Below, piece after piece: positions 31,975 to 42,522 of a DNA stretch of 64,000 nucleotides. The first letter of the stretch is position 1; each line of letters begins with the position of its first letter. The translations under genes were made by a program, and so were the position numbers. The notes beneath the pieces are model-generated. The model ran no database searches and was not told the DNA's origin. It saw nothing but the letters and a program-made list of their open reading frames with translations. The DNA comes from Lolium rigidum (lineage: Eukaryota > Streptophyta > Magnoliopsida > Poales > Poaceae): the NCBI RefSeq assembly GCF_022539505.1, contig NC_061514.1, positions 221,611,837 through 221,675,836 on the forward strand. Reading direction: 5' to 3'.

Positions 31975-32250
31975 GAGACATGTTTTTGTGTTGGCCATGT
32001 TTAGAGTTTACATATGAGAGTTTATATCTTTCTACCACCATTATTTTTTGAATTTTCTTGTCTTTTGTACCCACCTTTTGATCGAGCAGGGTTAATGCAA
32101 GATCCATAGAAGACTAGCTTATCAAGACACTTTTTTTGCGGAGTGCATCTTCTCATGGCCAGCTAGCGACTTTGCCTACTAGAGTTTTTTTTGAACTATT
32201 TTTTTTTGGATTTTACCATTTTATTTGTGCACAAGCTATGAGCTGCCCGC
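31975..32250 (+). repeat. Dispersed repeat family, copy R3
   Basis: Diverged match to R2 (cttgtcttttgtaccc, atgcaagatccat, atcttctcatggcc-gcgactttgcctactagag) and, at its end, to R1 (ttaccattttatttgtgcacaag). No gene. Confidence 0.5.
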
Positions 32251-32662
32251 AATTCAGCAGCATATTTTGGTGCCATATATTGGCGGGATTTTCTAGTTTA
32301 ATTCTTTTGCAGGATATTGGCGGGATCCTATCTTCTAGGGACTCTCTCGCTACCTTGCTCTAGTCTCGCTCCCTCTCACTCAAGTCTAGTACTACATCCA
32401 TAACCGACATCCACCTCGCCAGAGCCAGCTCAGTGACGCCGTCAACCACACTCCGTCTGCTTCGTCGAATCTACTTCCCCGACTCACTGGTCCATCGCAC
32501 TGGCCGGTGAGATTAGTACACAAAGCACCACAATGATCCACCAAACCAAACCGAAAGGCCAACGCGCCACCTCCCCAGTCGACCAAGGTTGAACACTTTG
32601 TCCGGCAGCTTTTGTTATGTATTTTATTTCCGAAACTAGTTTATTGCTTGCTTCCGTCGCTT
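32251..32662. other. Unassigned sequence
   Basis: Contains two copies of ttggcgggat (about 32278 and 32318) and a stretch of C-rich sequence at 32390-32590. No gene seen. Confidence 0.5.
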
Positions 32663-32667
32663 GTTAG

Positions 32668-34262
32668 TGATGGCGTGTATTTCACACGTTCGTTGGGCAA
32701 CCCCAAGAGGAAGGTATGATGCGCACAGCAGCAAGTTTTCCCTCGTAAAGAAACCAAGGTTTATCGAACCAGGAGGAGCCAAGAAGCACGTTGAAGGTTG
32801 ATGGCGGCGGGATGTAGTGCGGCGCAACACCGAGGATTCCGGCGCCAACGTGGAACCTCGCACAACACAACCAAAGTACTTTGCCCCAACGAAACAGTGA
32901 GGTTGTCAATCTCACCGGCTTGCTGTAACAAAGGATTAACCGTATTGTGTGGAAGATGATTGTTTGCGTAGAAAACGAGTAAAAACAAGTATTGCAACAG
33001 ATTTGTATTTCGAGTATTAAAGAATGGACCGGGGTCCACAGTTCACTAGAGGTGTCTCTCCCATAAGATAAAAGCATGTTGGGTGAACAAATTACAGTCG
33101 GGCAATTGACAAATAGAGAGGGCATAACAATGCACATACATGACATGATAAGTATAGTGAGATTTAATTGGGCATTACGACAAAGTACATAGACCGCCAT
33201 CCAACCGCATCTATGCCTAAAAAGTCCACCTTCGAGTTATCATCCGAACCCCTCCAGATATTAAGTTGCAAAGCAACAGACAATTGCATTAAGTATGGTG
33301 CGTAATGTAATCAACAACTACATCCTCGGACATAGCGCCAATGTTTTATCCCTAGTGGCAACAAGCACAACACAACCTTAGAACTTTCGTCACTCGTCCC
33401 AGTGTCAATGCGGGCATGAACCCACTATCGAGCATAAATACTCCCTCTTGGAGTTAAAAGCAAAAACTTGGCCAGAGCCTCTACTAGTAACGGAGAGCAT
33501 GCAAGATCATAAACAACACATATGTAATAACTTGATAATTAACATGACATGGTATTCTCTATCCATCGGATCCCGACAAACACAACATAGAGTATTACGG
33601 ATAGATGATCTTGATCATGTTAGGCAGCTCACAAGATCCAACAATGAAGCACAATGAGGAGAAGACAACCATCTAGCTACTGCTATGGACCCATAGTCCG
33701 GGGGTGAACTACTCACTCATCACTCCGGAGGCGACCATGGCGGTGTAGAGTCCTCCGGAGATGAATCCCCTCTCCGGCAGGGTGCCGGAGGAGATCTCCG
33801 GAATCCCCCAAGATGGGATCGGCGGCGGCGGCGTCTCGGTAAGGTTTTCCGTATCGTGGTTTTTCGCATCGGGGTTTCGCGACGGAAGCTTTAAGTAGGC
33901 GGAAGGGCGAGTCGGGGGCCCGACGAGGGGCCCACACCATAGGGCGGCGCGGGCCCCCTTGGCCGCGCCGCCTTGTGGTGTCGCCACCTTGTGGCCCCAC
34001 TTCGTATGCTCTTCGGTCTTCCGGAAGCTCCGTGGAAAAATAGGCCCCCGGGTCTTCGTTTCGTCCAATTCCGAGAATATTTCGTTACTAGGATTTCGAA
34101 ACCAAAAACAGTAGAAAACGAGAACCGGCACTTCGGCATCTTGTTAATAGGTTAGTTCCGGAAAATGCACGAATATGACATAAAGTGTGCATAAAACATG
34201 TAGGTATCATCAATAATATGGCATAGAACATAAGAAATTATCGATACGTCGGAGACGTATCG
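32668..34262 (-). mobile_element. Solo LTR (1.6 kb), TGATACGTC... family
   Basis: On the minus strand it begins cgatacgtctccgacgtatcg (TG mutated to CG) and ends acacgccatca. It is flanked by gttag (32663-32667) and cttag (34263-34267), a 5-bp target duplication with one difference. This is a very common Triticeae repeat end sequence. No protein domains inside; short GC-rich frames at 33700-34140 are not genes. Confidence 0.65.
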
Positions 34263-34267
34263 CTTAG

Positions 34268-35440
34268 TAGCATATTTTTTTGTAATGCCTCGCTAGATAT
34301 TCCACTCGAGAATTCCTACGAAGATTCTTGGAGGCAAAATATCTCGCGGAATAACATATTTGCAGCCTCAATCGGCATACCGTGTAGGAGTATGCGACTA
34401 AGATTAGGAAAAATCACCGCACCGCTAGTCATATGTGTTGTTTGTTGATTCATTTGATGAACTTCGATTTGCGAAGCAAGCCACTCGCTCATGTTCCTAG
34501 CAAAGACATTGAGCGTGCGATGATGCAGACATTGGTAGAAAGGAGGCATACTTTGGTCCTATTGGTCTAGCGAGCAATCATTTAAGGGGCCACCTAGGAT
34601 CAACACATCTGGTTCCTCTTAAGATGAACATTAAGGAGGTAATTTTATACTAGTGTTCATGGGGCTAAGGGCTAACAATAGAATCTTCTAGATGCTAGAC
34701 ATGACATAATCTAATGTAATGAAACAGATCAAACCATCAACAATGTTGGGATTTGCCTATCTATATCCAATGGTTGATGTTCAAAGTTACTGGTACACTA
34801 TATAGTGGATTGGAGTGGTATAGATGGTATATATATAGATATAGATTTCAGATTTCCTAATTTTTCCTTCAAAGTGGGGTCTCCCCGGCCTCTTAATCCA
34901 AAGGATGCACACACCCTTTTGTTGCAAAGTTTTAGACTCCATCATTTAAGGTTCAGAAACTCATGGGTCACTCAAGTGGTGACATGAATCAACCAACATA
35001 TTTCCTTCGCTGACCGATTTTATGCGTTGCAACTCGCGTAAGCAAGTGATCGCTCATGTCCCTGCCAAACAACATTTTAGCACAGATGTCGCGAGTGTCA
35101 CTGATGAAAATGTTTCTAGGAACAAAATAGAAGGATGTGGCACGGGGGAAGCTAAGATTAGGAGACTTCAAAAGGACTTGGATGTGGCCACTCGGCGGAA
35201 CAAAGGAATGAACCTAGGATGGTATTCTAAATTCAAGATGACCTACATGCTGCTGCTGATGTGAAGAAGCTAGTGGCATGCAACTTGGTTCCCACTTTGG
35301 CTGATGCAGATGTCCATGAGATCAACTGGACGATCTTGGAACAGGTGAAAGCACGAGCAGAAACTCTGCACTCATCTTTTCAGGTATATGATGTTCAAAG
35401 GTTGATGCAAGAGCCGCCATATGAATAGATTGTTGTTTCA
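34268..35440. other. Unassigned sequence with two gene-like scraps
   Basis: 34316-34549 (minus) is an open frame of 77 codons with balanced composition (NMSEWLASQIEVHQMNQQ) but no motif I know. About 35022-35433 (plus) encodes, across one frameshift, a coiled-coil-like stretch (AKIRRLQKDLDVATRRNK) and then VKKLVACNLVPTLADADV and WTILEQVKARAETLHSSFQ, ending with a stop at about 35428. These may be fragments of a captured gene. 34640-34900 is AT-rich and empty. Confidence 0.35.
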
Positions 35441-37410
35441 GTATGATGATGACTCTAGTTCTTTTGTTTACTTATGTGCTGGTACTACTTAGGGGAACTA
35501 TCTTGTACTAGTAAATGGCACATGCTTCGCATGTTTGACCAATTAAATTAAAAAACTTCACAAAATCCTGCTATCATGTAGGAGTACGAGCTTGCATTAG
35601 TTTCCAACCCAAGTGATCGTTGACTGCAATGTTTGGGTTTTCCAAGAGAATTGATGATTTTGCATTGGGAAGTCGTAGAGAAGAGTATCGAGCATGTGGC
35701 GGCGAGGTGCTGCGAGTTTATTGGATGGAGTGATGACATGAACTCCTTCAATTAGTTTGGCTCGTGTCTCCAGCTGGGCATCGGAGCCGGACGCAACCCT
35801 GCTATTCTTCTCTCGCTCGTAGTGGAGGCATTGCGAGGACATGGAAGTATGCCGCATTCGTTCGCTGGAGCCGACCTGCTCCGGAATTGGGGATTTCCTC
35901 GATCCGGAGTACACACGACGACCTCTCGATTGTTGGCCGACTCTGAAGGCCATGTGGTGGCCATGCTCGCCGGCGTTTCTTCAACCTCAATGTAGAGGCC
36001 ATTTATAGAGCTCGTCATGAAGCTCAATGTCGGCTCAGTGCCAAGTGGTATTGTCCTCGACGGCGGTGAACATGGCCATGGCCGGAGAGGTTCTTCTTTG
36101 TAGGAGAATCAGAGGACGTGATTGCATTTTTACATTTATTTGTAAGCACTCTCATGCAAAATCTATTACCTATCTGTTATTTTTAAATTTTTCAGGTCCC
36201 ATCTGTAATATTTACCCCTCTGTTGCACTTAATGGGATCCAGGCCCTTCGGAGCCCCTCCTTTGTTAAAAAAGATTGAATTCTTATTGCATCAAAATTGT
36301 TTCACTAAAATGACGGGCTAAACAACCTTTCAAAATTATATTCAGTGTACTTTATGTTTTATAATCTAATGACTTATGTTTGGCAAGAGCTCTTCAGTGT
36401 TAAACGGCCTACTGCATTTTCTTATTAGTTGCATCCCCACATGTAACTTTAAAAAACTCGGTTTTAACTCCACTTGCAACTAAATAACTCAATTGAAACC
36501 AAAATTGCATCCCATCATGATGCAATCAAATGGTGTAGGACTTGACTATGCATGAACTTAGTTTTTTACTTACCGATAACTAGCAAATCCCAAGTTAATT
36601 TTGGCCAAATTATTAAGGATATCGATACACATAGACACATAAAATTTGTTTTCACAAAAGCTCACTTGATCGATAGTAATTAAGGAAGGTTTTAAGTTGG
36701 TGTTCCCATGTCTCAAATGTTTACACATCCATTGAATTGAGAATATAACCTTAATTAAGTTGGCTGAAAGTTTGAACACCACATTGATTTAGAACATAAG
36801 TTTTGTATAACAATTTTGTACATTAGTGCTCCATCCGGATTAGTTTGAATGGTTATAAGAAAATACTTTGAACACCATTTTGGTAAATAAATATGAATTA
36901 TATGTCACCAAACTTGTATAATTATAAAAAAATTCATGTAGTCGGACATAACTCAAATATATCCAATTCCCATGGCGCATGGTATGCGCGCATCCTACCC
37001 CTATACAAAGCGCGTTGCATCAGCTTTGTTATCTGGTGATGGTTCTGCAAAGTGGGTCATGCACTACGAATGGTAGACCCAACGCGAATCCCAGAAATAA
37101 GACCGTACAGTTGCCTTTATCCATTGATACATGAGGTTTCACGAATTCTGGAATTTGATTCAGCTGATAAGAGTCATTTACCCTGCAGCGTTGCAGCGGA
37201 AATTTCTATGAAGACAATTTTTCACAGTACGTACTATCTAAAACTCATATCAATAATGTATTATGTTGCATAATCAGGAAGATCATATGAATTATTCTTA
37301 AAATTAGATATTTTTGTAGAATTTTGCATGAAATTGGTCAAACCTAAAGGCTTTGTGCTAATACAAAATCAAAACCTTGAATTAAAAAACAAAAATCCAG
37401 AATGGTTGGA
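35441..37410. other. Mostly AT-rich sequence, one GC-richer island
   Basis: 35590-36110 is GC-richer with overlapping open frames on both strands (longest 118 codons, minus) and no motif I recognise. 36110-37410 is AT-rich without genes. Confidence 0.5.
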
Positions 37411-37414
37411 AGTA

Positions 37415-37658
37415 ATGTGTATGGTTTGCAGCAATGCATAACACAGATGCTATCAAGATATGTGGAGTTAGATGAATTTTTTTCAATTGATGCATACATA
37501 TGACTATAGGAATAGTAGACCCTGAACTATTACACATCGTTTTGCGGCAATGCAAGTACACAGATCCTAGCAAGATATGTGGAGTCAGTTGAAAATTGTT
37601 CAATTGATGCATACATCATACTACAGGAATAGTAGATCCTGAACTATTACACATCATT
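37415..37658. repeat. Two-copy tandem repeat of about 120 bp
   Basis: The block from ...caatgcataacacagatgctatcaagatatgtggag to gaccctgaactattacacatcg recurs about 120 bp later, with caagatatgtggagt, caattgatgcatacat and gaactattacacatc conserved. Non-coding. Confidence 0.85.
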
Positions 37659-37829
37659 CAGGAAACAAATGTTTAAAAGCCAGGCTTCGGTGAACTTTCG
37701 TTCATTATTGATTCCTTTTTAAACGTGGCAGCACCTTCTTAAGCCCTTCTTAGATAGATGTACACTAAAAAATCCAGGCATTTTGAAAAAAGAACCACAA
37801 TAAATATGAATACATGAATAGATATAACT

Positions 37830-38760
37830 TAGGTGTGAGAGATGTGGCGAGATGTGAGCGGAGGCTACCTCACGGGAGCGAGTGTGGCGCCCTGCAGGAG
37901 CATGCCGTCGGTGCTCCCTCCTCGACGGCCACGAGGACGAAGGCCAGCTCGCCCGTGCGCCATGTAGTGATGCGAGTGGTGGACCGTGGATGGCAGAGCC
38001 GCCAACGACGGCCACCGGTGCCGCAACGGTGTACGCCGGAGTTGCGATGAGAAGGTGGTGCTCCCGCCGCCGACGGTCTACCCCGCCGTCGTTGCTGCAG
38101 AGGGTCGGGATCCGGAGCCGCAATTCCCCATCGACGATGCCGCAAATGCCCGCCGTGCAAGCCGCAAGTCCCCATCGCCCGAGCTGCCCGCCTTCGAAGC
38201 TGCAATGGCGCGAGTCGGAGCTTCAATCCCCTACCGCGGATGCTGCAAATGCTTGTCGGCCGAGCTGCAAGCCCCGCCGCCGGAGCTACAATGTATCACC
38301 GCCGGCGCTGCAAATCCAGTTCGTTAGAGCTGCCATGGGCGCGCGCCGGTGCTGCAATTACCTTCCGCCGGAGCTGCCATCGGCGGGCGCCGGAGCCGCA
38401 ATCCCCCACTACCGCTGCCGCCCTTCGCGGGAGCTGTGCCATCGGTGGGCCCCGGAGCGGCCAGGCATGCACCAGCGAGCAGCCGCCGCACTCCTAGATG
38501 TCGGGGTGGCGCCGGCGACGACCACCGGTGCTATGACAGGCCGGCGTTGGCCACCGGTGCTCGTGACCGGGCGTCGTCGTGGTTGACGGTGCTGCTAGTC
38601 GGAGACCGGGATGCTGCAAGGGGATCCGGCAGCGCGATCTTCTCCGGCGATGAGGTCTTCTCCGGCGTCGTCGTCTTCTCCGGCGACGGGGGCAGGATGT
38701 GGTGGAGCTCCAAACAGGTGTCGTCGGTGACGTATGTACGGGGTAGTTGGAGATAGGGGC
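37830..38760. other. GC-rich block with repeated gccggagctgcaa motif
   Basis: About 0.9 kb of high GC between AT-rich flanks. From 38100 to 38480 the phrase (g)ccggagctgcaat recurs many times in diverged form. All six frames are partly open for that reason, so I do not call a gene. It is probably the interior of an unidentified grass transposon; I could not find its ends. Confidence 0.45.
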
Positions 38761-38989
38761 TTTTGGAGATAAGGACGGGAAATTTTCTCTCTCTTGTATA
38801 TTTAGACACGTGTCAAGCAGGAAAGACGGCGGCCCCAAGGGATTCTCAGCAGTTCTGCAAATCTGCAAATGCCCACCAGATCCGTTGGATCTGCTATAAG
38901 TGGTCAGATCTCTCCCTACGACTCAGCCACCGTGAACTTTACACATAACCCCCCACCCCCATACGTCTATTCCTATTTCACCTCAGTCC

Positions 38990-39271
38990 CTGCCCCGTTT
39001 GTGTCTGGTGCAGAACGAATTTCCCATTCATGATCTACTCGTCCTCTCATCTTTCTCCGCTCCCCACTCCGGTATGAGCACCATGGCGACCTGACGAAGC
39101 CGGCCTAGCCCAGCTCGCCTCCGACGCGTAGCTGACCCTCGCTTGGAATTTCGTGGCCTCATTTCTCATCCGCAGCGCGCTGTTAGGTCCTCTCCCACCA
39201 CCACCACATAGGTCATCTGGACTATGCGTGGACACCTGGATCTAGGGTTTTCTATTCAGTTCGTCCACCAC
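38990..39271 (+). other. Possible 5' UTR exon of the FAR1-like fragment
   Basis: A C-rich leader-like stretch ending cgtccaccacgag before gtgagtttag, a good 5' splice site. The next plausible acceptor is at 41080 (ttaatggcag), directly before the FAR1-like coding exon. No coding sequence is claimed. Confidence 0.4.
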
Positions 39272-39599
39272 GAGGTGAGTTTAGTCTTGTAGAAATTTCT
39301 TTCTGTGCCATCACTAATAGAGTTTAACCATCTCAAAACTTTGGCCAATACATGTCCATGAGTATGTCAAGTCGCTATTCCTTTTCACGAGTTCCCGGCC
39401 CTAGAGGGCAAAATTGAGCAGTTTGCGAAGGCACTTGCCTCCACAAGAAGAACATGCAGGACCCCTCCTGACCTTGCGGAAAAGAAAAATGAAATGAAAG
39501 TAAAGGCGCAGTCCTCCTCTTTAAAAGCAGTTTGCCAGTTGTTTGTCTTAGTGAATACCCGATTTGTTTGTCTTAGTAAATACCTGATTTAGGTAGCCC

Positions 39600-39960
39600 T
39601 TTCCGGCTCTGTAGGGCCCCCTTTTTTGAGTGGGATGCAAAAGAAAGGTAAGAATAGTAAGGGATACGGTACTAGACTAACACCTAATTCTAATTAATAC
39701 TTAATTTAATATAAGTAGTTAAATAGTCAACTAAACTAAACTTTTTATCATAGTACTTTACTAAATTAAGTGGGCGAGCGGCGGGAATCGAACCCGTATC
39801 TTCTCCTTGGCAAGGAGATGTTTTACCATTGAACTACGCTCGCTACGCTATATATTTTATAGCGTATATCCACTTGGGTCGACCGTCTATGTCTGGGTCG
39901 ACCGTTTCGTTTCATTTTCTATTATATTAGATTAGAGTTTTCCTTATTTTTATAAGTTCT
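39600..39960 (-). other. Plastid DNA insert (NUPT) around trnG
   Basis: The tRNA and its AT-rich flanks, such as ctaattctaattaatactt and gtatatccacttgggtcgacc, look like the plastome region next to trnG-GCC in grasses. The insert lies in, and interrupts, a sequence duplicated at 40640 (gtatgtcaagtcgct ... ggcatgcaattt). The left border could be as far left as 39390. Confidence 0.6.
39773..39843 (-). tRNA. trnG-GCC: tRNA-Gly (anticodon GCC), plastid type
   Basis: 71 nt. Acceptor stem gcgagcg / cgctcgc (7 of 7 pairs) with discriminator C; anticodon stem-loop ctcc-ttgccaa-ggag giving GCC; T arm with ggttcgattcc. No CCA is encoded. It folds without obvious mispairs, but it sits in nuclear repeat DNA as part of a plastid insert and is probably not transcribed by the plastid route, so it is most likely an inert copy. 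Confidence 0.9.
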
Positions 39961-40449
39961 GTGCTAGCTAAATTCGGCATGCAATTTTTTTTTATTGATG
40001 ATGATTGAAATTGACTGAAACAAAATTACTAATTTTATCTAGGTAGGCACAGGTTTCAAAGAAAAAACAAAACATCACAGGTAATTAGTTGAGTCCAAGT
40101 AAGGTTAATTAGTTTTGGCAAGCTAGCTGCCATGTCAGCAGACTAGGTTCATCCATGAGTCAAGTTAGCTTTCATCTTGTTTGTTTATTGATGTGGCCAG
40201 TTGATGCCAACAATGAACTCTGCCTGCGTGCGCCAGAAATGAGTCCGATTCTTTGGTCTTCAAGTTGACACACGGTTTGCTATAAGGAGGATCCTACTGC
40301 ATATTTGCCTAAATTTATAGCAGTATTTAATTAGCCAAACTTCATGTGCTTGTTTTTGAAAGCCTTTCAAATGTAGTACAATTTTTACAGGCATTCAGTA
40401 ATTTGGATATATATAGATGTACGTTTCAGACTTCAATAATGCAGCGAGT

Positions 40450-40960
40450 AACCTTATTACATTCAGAAAAATTCTATGTTAATATGATGATCATTGTAGT
40501 ACATATCTGTGTTGTAGATCCAGAATAAGAATAGGCTTCTAACTATTAATAATTTATTTAGATACAAATTTTCTTGGTGAAACCATTTTGTTTCTCACCT
40601 TATTCACACTTTGTGCAAACTAAAAAGATTGACCAATGTATGCACACCAGTATATCAAGTCGCTGCTCATTTCCGGTTCTCTGTGCATGCTAACTTTGAC
40701 ATGCAATTTAATTTTAACATAGAGTAATGATGGAAGTTGACATGCCACTAGTAACCTTATTATATTGGGAAACACTATTAATTAATTTGATGATGTTTGA
40801 AGTACAGATCTGTGTTGTAGTCTTGTAGATCTTGAATAAGAATAAATTCTAACTATGCTTTAGTTAGATACAAATTTTCTGTTGGCAACTCTTTTTGTTT
40901 CTCACCTCCTATCTGTACTACAAACATGATCATACTTTGTGCAAACAAAAAAATATTTGA
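40450..40960. repeat. Intronic tandem duplication (about 300-bp period)
   Basis: 40450-40632 and 40747-40960 share taaccttatta, gttgtag, tcttgaataagaata-type blocks, agatacaaattttct, tttgtttctcacct and actttgtgcaaac. A partial third copy begins at about 39338 and continues at about 39955 on the far side of the plastid insert. Confidence 0.7.
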
Positions 40961-41080
40961 CCATGTTTGCTGAAGGGGATTCAAAATTTTCGAGAGCCCT
41001 TGAGGTACACTAAATGAATGCTGTTGCTCTTGTAGTACATGCTAAATTAGTTGATTTTCATACGTAATAATTAATGGCAG

Positions 41081-41479
41081 CTCTCATGGATCCCGTGGCG
41101 AGTGAGATGTCATCATGCCCAGTGGAAACAAATGAGTGTGATGATGTTGAATCCATTGTTGTAGCGAGCTCTACCATATCAGACGACTTCTGTACACCAA
41201 CGAGCAGGAAGAACTATCTTTTCTGTGTGCGTGTATCTGGACTTTAGTCTTTTCGTTTACCTCTCCCCTCTCACATACATTTTTCTGCTGATATTATAAT
41301 CAATTTTTCAGGTGACGTCCTGGACCCCGGAATGTGATGAGGCAAAAAAGCGAGCCATAGGCATGCAGTTCAAAGATTTGGCTGATGCTGAGCACTTCTA
41401 CAAGTCATATACCCATACTGTTGGTTTTTCTTTACGAACTTCAAACAATCTTTGTGCCAATGTTTTTCTGTACGGTTGA
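41081..41479 (+). pseudogene. FAR1/FRS-type gene fragment (N-terminal exons)
   Basis: Exon A: ATG at 41086 (MDPVASEMSSCPVETNECDD) to 41226, an acidic N-terminal segment. The intron 41227-41311 (gtgcgtgtat...atttttcag) joins in frame to exon B at 41312: VTSWTPECDEAKKRAIG, then the start of a FAR1 DNA-binding domain, MQFKDLADAEHFYKSY and THTVGFSLRTSNN. The frame then stops at about 41479, before the zinc-binding Cys/His of that domain. FAR1/FRS proteins are transcription factors derived from Mutator-like transposases. Here the zinc half, the transposase-like core and the SWIM domain are missing. A possible 5' UTR exon lies at 38990-39271. Confidence 0.65.
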
Positions 41480-42522
41480 TCTAGTTACATAGCATATTTC
41501 CTTATTCTGAACCAGTTGAGTCATCTTCCATAGTTTGCATTTACTGGAGCCACATTAGTTTCATCCGAAATAATGGGACCTACAACCAGTAGACTACAAC
41601 CTTTGATTTATGATGAAACGACATTGGTGTAGGTTTGGTTCATTCTTTCTGCCTATGTAGTTTCTCTTCAAATTCTGGAGTCTGGACGTGTCTATATATT
41701 GGTTATTGCCTTGCAGAATTACATTGGCTTCAGTGCCTGAATACTGAGTGAACTGGTGTTCACCGTTGTAAGTGTTATTTTACAACAGGGTAAACACAGG
41801 TAGTACAAAATGAGACAATGGCGACTTGATGTAGAATGTCTCTACTGAATGTATGCACAGATCGGAGAAGAATAGATCTGCAGCCTCTCAATGTGAAATA
41901 CTTCATGTTCCTGGGCTACACAAAAACTTCTGCATACATAATTTTCTGGATTTTTTTTTAAATGTTGTCTTCTCAGGAAACTTGTGAATTTTATTTTGCA
42001 GATATTTGAAGCACACCAACGCACTGGGTTCATTTAGAAGCGCTTGACGCATGATAGAAGTTGACCAGTTGTCTCGTAATATTAGAAATATGTATATTAT
42101 CTGCAAGTTATGTATTGATTGTTACTTCCTAGAACTAATATGAATGCAAACTTTATTCTGGCCACTGATGGGTGGTTCCTGAAAAGTAGATATGCTTAGT
42201 TGATACCTTTTTTACTTATGGGGTTGACAATTTATGAAGTTTGTATAATACCTAGATTACCTGATGTATGATGCCATGTTTCATTATCTGGAAATTATCT
42301 ATTAATTGATTATGCAGTTTTATTATTTAGTTCTCTTTTTACTTGCCAGGTGCACTACTGCTAACTTTAACTAAAATATTTACACAATGTAACTGAAACA
42401 AATATTTACTCACATAAAAATTCCGGTCAGCCTTCAGCCCATATTCTGGAAACAAGGGAAGTGTTAAGTGGTATAGGAAGATCCAGGAACAAGCAAAGGT
42501 GGCACAGGAAGGTCCAGGGACG
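41480..42522. other. AT-rich sequence between FAR1 fragment and Harbinger element
   Basis: No gene. Contains several short plausible splice-like borders but no coding stretch I can link to FAR1. Confidence 0.5.

Noticed and set aside
33709..34155. Frames in the 1.6-kb solo LTR
   Set aside because: Common repeat with GC-rich leader; overlapping frames without domains.
37415..37658. CRISPR-like spacing
   Set aside because: Only two long similar units with no short palindromic repeats; plant genome context.
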